From contig JAEXMK010000259.1 of NCBI GenBank assembly GCA_023444445.1, positions 1 to 17,986 of the forward strand: 17,986 bases of DNA, in the 5' to 3' direction. The stretch comes from Pseudomonadota bacterium (GTDB lineage: Bacteria; Pseudomonadota; Alphaproteobacteria; Rhizobiales; Rhizobiaceae). Under the pieces are notes generated by a model, which ran no database searches, had not been told where the DNA came from, and was given only the letters and a program-made list of their open reading frames with translations. Both the position numbers and the translations under genes were made by a program. Positions 13,589 through 17,986 of this stretch are shown in pieces. How positions within the stretch are numbered: position 1 is the first letter of the stretch; each line of letters starts with the position of its first letter.

Positions 13589-15411
13589 TCCACCGTTACC
13601 GACTTCGCCAGATTGCGCGGCTGGTCCACGTCCGTGCCCATGAAGACGGCGGTGTGATAGGCGAGCAGCTGGATCGGCAGCGAGAAGACCATCGGGGCAA
13701 TGAGCTCATCGACATTGGGCAGCGTGATCGTCGCCATGGTGTCGAGCTTGGACGCCGCGGCGCCCTTCTCATCCGTGATGAAGATGATACGGCCGCCGCG
13801 CGCGGCGACTTCCTGCATGTTCGAAACGGTCTTTTCGAAGAAGCGGTCATGCGGCGCGATGACGATAACAGGCATGTTCTCGTCGATCAGCGCGATCGGG
13901 CCATGTTTCAACTCGCCGGCGGCATAGCCTTCCGCGTGAATATAGGAAATTTCCTTGAGTTTCAGCGCACCTTCCAGCGCCAGCGGGAAGCTGGTGCCGC
14001 GACCGAGATAAAGCACGTCCTTGAACCGCGACAGATCGCGCGACAGCGCTTCGATCTGCGGCTGGATACTGTTGAGAACCTTGCTCATGATGCGCGGCAT
14101 CTCGGTGAGATGGCGAACCAGTTCGGTTTCCTGCTGAGGCGTGATCGTGCCACGCGCTTTTCCAGCGGCAACCGCAAGCGAAGCGAGCACGGCAAGCTGA
14201 CAGGTGAAGGCCTTGGTGGAGGCGACGCCGATTTCCGGACCGGCAAGGATCGGGAAAATTGCATCGGATTCTCGGGCCATGGTCGATTCGCGTGTATTGA
14301 CCACCGCGCCGATCTTCAGCCCTTCCTGCTGGCAATAACGCAGGGCCGCCAGCGTATCGGCGGTTTCGCCCGATTGCGAAATGAACAGCGCGGCCTGGGT
14401 GGGAAGGAGCGGGATTTCGCGGTAGCGGAATTCGGACGCGACATCGATTTCCACCGGCAGGCGGGCATAACGTTCGAACCAGTATTTGCCGATCAGGCCG
14501 GACAGATAGGCCGTGCCGCAGGCGGAGATGGCAAGGCCGGAAAGCTTGGAGAAGTCGATTGCCGTGTCGGCCTGCTTCACGTTCTTGCTGGCGAAATCCA
14601 CGTAATGGCTGAGCGCATGGGAAATGACTTCCGGCTGCTCATAGATTTCCTTTTCCATGAAGTGGCGATGGTTGCCCTTGTCGACCACATAGGCCGTCGC
14701 CTGCGAGATCTGACGCTCGCGCTTCACCGGCTTGCCGGAGAAATCGATGATCTCAGCACCCTGCCGGGTCACGATGGCGCAATCGCCATCCACCAGATAG
14801 GTGATCTCGTTGGTGAAGGGCGACAGCGCGATGGCATCCGAACCGAGGAACATTTCACCGCGGCCATAACCGACGGCAAGCGGCGGGCCGGAGCGCGCCG
14901 AGAGAAGCGTGCCGGGATCGTCCTTGAACATAACCACCAGCGCATAGGCGCCGGTCACGCGGTTCAGCATCTTCAGCATCGCTTCGCGATGGCCAAGGCC
15001 CTCGCGGGTATATTTTGCCAGAAGCTGCGCCACCACTTCGGTGTCCGTCTGGGTGGTGAAGGTCGCGCCCTCGGCGGTCAGCTCTTCACGCAGTTCCGCG
15101 AAGTTTTCGATGATGCCGTTATGGACGACGGCAACGCCATCGACGAAATGCGGATGGGCATTGGTTTCGTTGGGAACACCATGCGTGGCCCAGCGCGTAT
15201 GGGCGATGCCGACCACACCCGGCAGCGGCTTTTCCGAAACCAGCTTCTCGAGATTGAACAGCTTGCCTTCCGCCCGGCGGCGATCCATCGCGCCATTGTC
15301 GATAGTGGCGACACCAGCCGAATCGTAACCGCGATATTCGAGACGCTTCAGCGCATCGACAAGCCGTTCAGCAACGGGCTGGGTTCCGACAATTCCGACA
15401 ATTCCGCACAT
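13585..15411 (-). CDS. glmS: Glutamine--fructose-6-phosphate aminotransferase (isomerizing) GlmS
   Basis: GlmS turns fructose-6-phosphate and glutamine into glucosamine-6-phosphate and glutamate, the first step of UDP-GlcNAc synthesis, in the cytoplasm. It has 608 residues. The N-terminal class II glutaminase domain starts CGIVGIVG, with the nucleophile Cys2 after Met removal; RWATHG (73-78) and HNGIIEN (97-103) are conserved. Two SIS domains follow, with SACGTAYLSG at about 296-305, SQSGETADTLAAL at 345-357 and GRGTSFPLALEGALKLKEIS at about 470-489. The C-terminal tail is LAKSVTVE, of the family type. The start codon is preceded by GGAG at short spacing. A small hairpin lies in its leader. 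It lies 102 bases after glmU, so it may use both the glmU transcript and its own promoter. Confidence 0.98.
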   Translation of the reverse strand: MCGIVGIVGTQPVAERLVDALKRLEYRGYDSAGVATIDNGAMDRRRAEGKLFNLEKLVSEKPLPGVVGIAHTRWATHGVPNETNAHPHFVDGVAVVHNGIIENFAELREELTAEGATFTTQTDTEVVAQLLAKYTREGLGHREAMLKMLNRVTGAYALVVMFKDDPGTLLSARSGPPLAVGYGRGEMFLGSDAIALSPFTNEITYLVDGDCAIVTRQGAEIIDFSGKPVKRERQISQATAYVVDKGNHRHFMEKEIYEQPEVISHALSHYVDFASKNVKQADTAIDFSKLSGLAISACGTAYLSGLIGKYWFERYARLPVEIDVASEFRYREIPLLPTQAALFISQSGETADTLAALRYCQQEGLKIGAVVNTRESTMARESDAIFPILAGPEIGVASTKAFTCQLAVLASLAVAAGKARGTITPQQETELVRHLTEMPRIMSKVLNSIQPQIEALSRDLSRFKDVLYLGRGTSFPLALEGALKLKEISYIHAEGYAAGELKHGPIALIDENMPVIVIAPHDRFFEKTVSNMQEVAARGGRIIFITDEKGAAASKLDTMATITLPNVDELIAPMVFSLPIQLLAYHTAVFMGTDVDQPRNLAKSVTVE

Positions 15412-15424
15412 ATATTTCTCCAGA

Positions 15425-15441
15425 CGGCGATCTCTTCGCCG
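15425..15441 (-). promoter_or_regulatory. Small hairpin in the glmS leader
   Basis: CGGCGA at 15425-15430 and TCGCCG at 15436-15441 form a perfect 6-5-6 inverted repeat. It ends 13 bases upstream of the glmS ATG, next to the GGAG ribosome binding site. It could modulate translation or end a glmU-only transcript, though no T-run follows. It is far too small to be a glmS ribozyme. Confidence 0.3.
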
Positions 15442-15513
15442 AAACTACTAACCGTTCCCGAACAATCCGCAATTATGGCGCCGGTCACTTTCGGTATCGT
15501 TTGGTAACGTCCG

Positions 15514-16875
15514 TCAGGACTTCTTTTTATTCGCTTCCTTCAGCGCTTTTGCCCGCTCGCGCACCACCGTCGCGCGACCGGGTTTCACCTCCTGCCGTGC
15601 GCGCCCGAAAGCCAGCGCCTCTTCAGGCACGTCATCGGTAATGACGCTGCCGGAGGCGATATAGGCACCTTCGCCAATGGTGACAGGTGCAACCAGCGAC
15701 GAGTTCGAGCCAATGAAGCTGTTGGCGCCAATGCGCGTTTCCGCCTTGTTGTAGCCGTCATAATTGCAGGTGATGGTGCCTGCACCTATGTTGCTGCCCG
15801 CGCCGATAAACGCATCGCCGATATAGGTCAGATGATTGACCTTGGCGCCCTCGCCGATCTCGGCCTTCTTGACCTCGCAGAAATTGCCCACCTTGGAATT
15901 CGCATGCAGATTTGCGCCCGGACGCAGCCGCGCATAGGGCCCGACCGTGGCGCCTTCAGCGACATGCGCGCCTTCCAGATGCGAGAAGGCATGGATGACA
16001 ACACCCGGTTCGATTGTCACGCCGGGGCCGAAAACGACATTGGGCTCGATCAGCGCATCCTGCCCGATCGTCGTATCGAAAGAGAGGAACACGGTCTCAG
16101 GCGCGATCATCGATACGCCATCAACCATCAATTCATGACGCCGGCGCTCCTGCCAGAGTTTCTCGATAAAGGCCAGTTCGGCGCGGTTGTTGCAGCCGAC
16201 CAGTTCCGCTTCAGGCGCATCGATGGCGACGGCGCGGCGGCCGAGGGAACGGGCGATCTCGACCACGTCGGTCAGATAATATTCGCCCTTCACGTTGCTG
16301 TTGCCGATGCGGTCGAGCAGATCAAGCGCATTGCGGCCGTTGATGGCCATCAATCCGCTATTGCACCAGGTCACCTTACGCTCCGCATCGGTCGCGTCCT
16401 TCTCCTCGCGGATAGCGACCAGTTCGCCATCCTTGACCAGCAATCGACCATAACCCGTAGGCCGTTCCGTATGGAAACCGATGACGGCGACATCAGCGCC
16501 GGAAGCAATGGCCTCGCGGGCCCGGTCGAGCGTCGCCGAGGTAATCAGCGGCACATCGCCATATGCGACGATGACATCGTCGAAGCCGCGTTCGATGGCG
16601 GCGCGGGCAGCGAGAACCGCGTGTCCGGTGCCCCTGCGCTCCGTCTGCAGAAAAGCTTCGACCTCAAGGCTCGGCAGGCTCGCAGCCGCAGCAACATTAT
16701 CGGCATCGCGCCCGACGACAAGCGCCACCGTGCTGACACCTGATCCAGCCACCGCACCAACCACATGCGCAATCATCGGACGACCGGCGACCGTATGCAG
16801 CACCTTGGATTTCGACGATTTCATGCGCGTGCTGTCGCCCGCTGCGAGAATAACGGCTAGAGAGCTGCGCTCCAT
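15514..16875 (-). CDS. glmU: Bifunctional GlmU: GlcN-1-P acetyltransferase / GlcNAc-1-P uridylyltransferase
   Basis: GlmU acetylates glucosamine-1-phosphate and then couples it to UMP, giving UDP-GlcNAc for peptidoglycan and lipid A. It has 453 residues, the normal length. The N-terminal Rossmann-like domain has [18 protein letters not shown] (10-27), ERRGTGHAV (79-87), VAYGDVPL (103-110) and KGEYYLTD (196-203). The usual LAAGxGTRM loop reads LAAGDSTRM here, a Gly-to-Ser change. The C-terminal left-handed beta helix has many hexapeptide repeats ([17 protein letters not shown] and on), with HLTYIGDA (348-355) and TCNYDGYNK (369-377) for the acetyltransferase site. I chose ATG 16875, with GGAGG 4 bases upstream, over an in-frame start at 16965 that adds 30 unrelated residues. 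It heads the series to glmS. Confidence 0.98.
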   Translation of the reverse strand: MERSSLAVILAAGDSTRMKSSKSKVLHTVAGRPMIAHVVGAVAGSGVSTVALVVGRDADNVAAAASLPSLEVEAFLQTERRGTGHAVLAARAAIERGFDDVIVAYGDVPLITSATLDRAREAIASGADVAVIGFHTERPTGYGRLLVKDGELVAIREEKDATDAERKVTWCNSGLMAINGRNALDLLDRIGNSNVKGEYYLTDVVEIARSLGRRAVAIDAPEAELVGCNNRAELAFIEKLWQERRRHELMVDGVSMIAPETVFLSFDTTIGQDALIEPNVVFGPGVTIEPGVVIHAFSHLEGAHVAEGATVGPYARLRPGANLHANSKVGNFCEVKKAEIGEGAKVNHLTYIGDAFIGAGSNIGAGTITCNYDGYNKAETRIGANSFIGSNSSLVAPVTIGEGAYIASGSVITDDVPEEALAFGRARQEVKPGRATVVRERAKALKEANKKKS

Positions 16876-17081
16876 AAGACCTCCAACACCTGTCACACGC
16901 CTAAGGCAGATGGGACAAGGGCATATGTTTGACTTCACGCCGTCCGGCGAGGCGGAAAGGCGCATGGGTAATGTATTCCGGCATTGCTATAACGGCGGCC
17001 CGCTTAAGAAACCATGCAAATCCCAACCAAAATTTCCGCAGCGATTTTCATCAAACGTGATCAGCGGTGGAAGGCAGTGAT

Positions 17082-17867
17082 CTATTTGCGAGGATTACGG
17101 GCAGTGAATTGCAATATCTGCTGGCGGCCGTTTTCGATCAGCCGTTCCATTTCACGGCGGGCACCCGCCTCATCCCGCAGGCGAAACGCCTCGACGAGCC
17201 TCAGATGCGAGGCAGAAACATCGGAAATTTCATGGGGATCGGTATCCGGGTTGCTCATGCGGAAAATGCCCACCAGCGCCGCCTTGATCAGCGAACCGAC
17301 GGTGCGCATGAAAGGATTGCCGGACATTTCGGTAATGAGCACATGGAAATTCATATCCGCCAGCGCGCGCTTCTCCTTGGAATAGGCCGTATTGCCCATT
17401 TCGTTAGCGTAAGCGGCGAGCTTGGCGATATCAGCGTCCTTTGCCCTGATGGCGGCCAGACCTGCACCATAGGGTTCGAAAGCCTGACGGATATCATAGA
17501 GATGCAGCAGAAACTCGTCGCTCACTCCGGCCTCGAAGTGCCACAGCAGCACTTCGCTATCGAACATGTTCCAGCTTTCGCGCTCCGTCACGCGGGTGCC
17601 GATACGCGCTTTGGGCGAAATCATACCCTTGGCTGTCAGCGTCTTCATCGCTTCGCGCAGCACCGTGCGGGAAACTTTCAGCCGCTCCATCAATTCGGCA
17701 TCGCCGGGCAGGATGTCACCCGTCCTGAAAGTGCCGGAGACAATATCGAGACCGAGCGTGTGGACGACCTGTGCATGATTTGTCCGCAGCTTTCGAAAAC
17801 CGATCGCCGCATCGAGCATTCCGCGCTGCAAATGTCGTGTCCTTCCGTTCGGTGGGCAATCGGACAC
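17082..17867 (-). CDS. GntR family transcriptional regulator, FadR subfamily (FCD domain)
   Basis: The protein has 261 residues from the GTG at 17867. The N-terminal winged helix-turn-helix spans roughly 30-100 (LGLDIVSGTFRTGDILPGDA, then LMERLKVSRTVLREAMKTLT and KGMISPKARIGTRV). The linker WNMFDSEVLLWH is typical of FadR-type regulators of sugar-acid catabolism (DgoR-like). The C-terminal FCD domain includes LYDIRQAFEPYGAGLAAIRA, ADMNFHVLITEMSGN and SASHLRLVEAFRLRD, with D and H residues placed as metal or ligand contacts. Three starts are possible: GTG 17867 (GGGGAGG 9 bases upstream), TTG 17831 (AAGGA 8 bases upstream) and ATG 17819 (little Shine-Dalgarno). No catabolic gene adjoins it within the window, so the effector is unknown. 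Its upstream region abuts a probable insertion sequence. Confidence 0.88.
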   Translation of the reverse strand: MSDCPPNGRTRHLQRGMLDAAIGFRKLRTNHAQVVHTLGLDIVSGTFRTGDILPGDAELMERLKVSRTVLREAMKTLTAKGMISPKARIGTRVTERESWNMFDSEVLLWHFEAGVSDEFLLHLYDIRQAFEPYGAGLAAIRAKDADIAKLAAYANEMGNTAYSKEKRALADMNFHVLITEMSGNPFMRTVGSLIKAALVGIFRMSNPDTDPHEISDVSASHLRLVEAFRLRDEAGARREMERLIENGRQQILQFTARNPRK

Positions 17868-17879
17868 CTCGAAATACCT

Positions 17880-17986
17880 CCCCCTTTACCAGTTTTCGTG
17901 ATTCAATCCGGCTTGTGTGATTTGGCAGGAGCGGATGATGCGCGGGCAGCCTGGGTTCTGGGATTTGGACGAACGTTACGAGCGGC
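17880..17986 (+). mobile_element. Left part of a probable IS5-family insertion sequence, cut by window edge
   Basis: A transposase-like reading frame starts at 17938 and runs off the window. IS5-family elements usually carry only some 40-60 bases between the terminal inverted repeat and the transposase, so the left end should lie roughly at 17875-17895, close to the GntR start codon. The end itself cannot be fixed because the matching right terminal repeat and the target duplication are outside the window. The start given is approximate. Confidence 0.4.
17938..17986 (+). CDS. Probable IS5-family transposase, N-terminal fragment
   Basis: Only 16 codons are visible: MRGQPGFWDLDERYER. This matches the conserved beginning (MRGQ-GFWD-DERY-RLS) that I recall for a group of IS5-family DDE transposases common in Alphaproteobacteria. 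AGGAG at 17927-17931 is 6 bases upstream of ATG 17938; a tandem ATG at 17935 is too near the Shine-Dalgarno sequence. The catalytic DDE residues lie beyond the right edge. Identification rests on a short segment, so another gene is possible. Confidence 0.65.
   Translation, partial: MRGQPGFWDLDERYER

Noticed and set aside
13654..15507. 617-codon plus-strand frame opposite glmS
   Set aside because: Longer than glmS itself but a codon-usage shadow; glmS is complete with all active-site motifs.
15412..15513. glmS ribozyme upstream of glmS
   Set aside because: The gap is too short and lacks the ribozyme's pseudoknot layout; that ribozyme is mainly a Firmicutes feature.
16813..16846. GlmU nucleotide loop reading LAAGDSTRM in place of LAAGxGTRM, as a sign of lost activity
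   Set aside because: All other uridylyltransferase motifs are intact and I recall this variant in rhizobial GlmU, so it looks like a lineage trait.
16876..17080. Possible small plus-strand gene starting [13 protein letters not shown] at 16924
   Set aside because: No Shine-Dalgarno sequence, no family resemblance, and it covers the expected glmU promoter region.
1..17986. CRISPR array, tRNA, rRNA, prophage or defence island
   Set aside because: No regularly spaced direct repeats, no RNA gene signatures and no clustered phage or defence genes were seen on reading both strands.

Overview
The window reads as a chromosomal segment of an alphaproteobacterium of the order Rhizobiales, most likely Agrobacterium/Rhizobium (family Rhizobiaceae). 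The grounds are a GC-rich coding style judged by eye, protein sequences of rhizobial type (IalB family, YejA-like binding protein, SdhE/CptB, rhizobial GlmU and GlmS), and two kinds of palindromic intergenic element of the sort scattered through rhizobial genomes. No database search was possible, so family names come from motif recognition.

Layout: (1) 1-494, minus: a secreted IalB-family protein, cut by the left edge. (2) 495-800: a divergent intergenic region with a perfect 7-3-7 palindrome. (3) 801-4339, plus: an orphan family 5 solute-binding protein (YejA-like), a DsbA/FrnE-type thioredoxin-fold protein and an EamA (DMT) transporter. (4) 4394-4738, minus: a small secreted Tyr/Pro/Gly-rich protein. 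(5) 4739-5111: a gene-free stretch dominated by a 65/66-base inverted repeat. (6) 5112-8925, minus: sdhE followed by mfd, almost certainly one transcript. (7) 8926-9319: a divergent intergenic region with a second, nested palindromic element and a doubtful 40-codon ORF with an ideal ribosome binding site. (8) 9320-11710, plus: recG and a 90-residue protein of unknown function. (9) 11715-12402, plus: a type II toxin-antitoxin pair (Phd/YefM-like antitoxin, PIN-domain toxin) with its own candidate operator and promoter. (10) 12404-16875, minus: glmU, glmS, a GNAT acetyltransferase and a DUF502 membrane protein, transcribed in that order. (11) 17082-17867, minus: a FadR-type GntR regulator. (12) from about 17880 to the right edge, plus: the start of what looks like an IS5-family insertion sequence.

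How the genes work together: GlmS makes glucosamine-6-phosphate and GlmU converts glucosamine-1-phosphate to UDP-GlcNAc, the precursor of peptidoglycan and lipid A; the GNAT start codon overlaps the glmS stop codon. Mfd (transcription-coupled repair) and RecG (fork and recombination remodelling) are two related superfamily 2 DNA translocases read divergently from one region. SdhE flavinylates succinate dehydrogenase and shares its transcript with mfd without an obvious functional link.

Most of the window is ordinary housekeeping DNA. I see no CRISPR array, tRNA, rRNA, prophage or multi-gene defence island. The parts that deserve a second look are the palindromic elements bracketing sdhE-mfd, the two candidate operators, the toxin-antitoxin insertion next to recG, the GNAT coupled to glmS, and the insertion sequence beside the GntR regulator.
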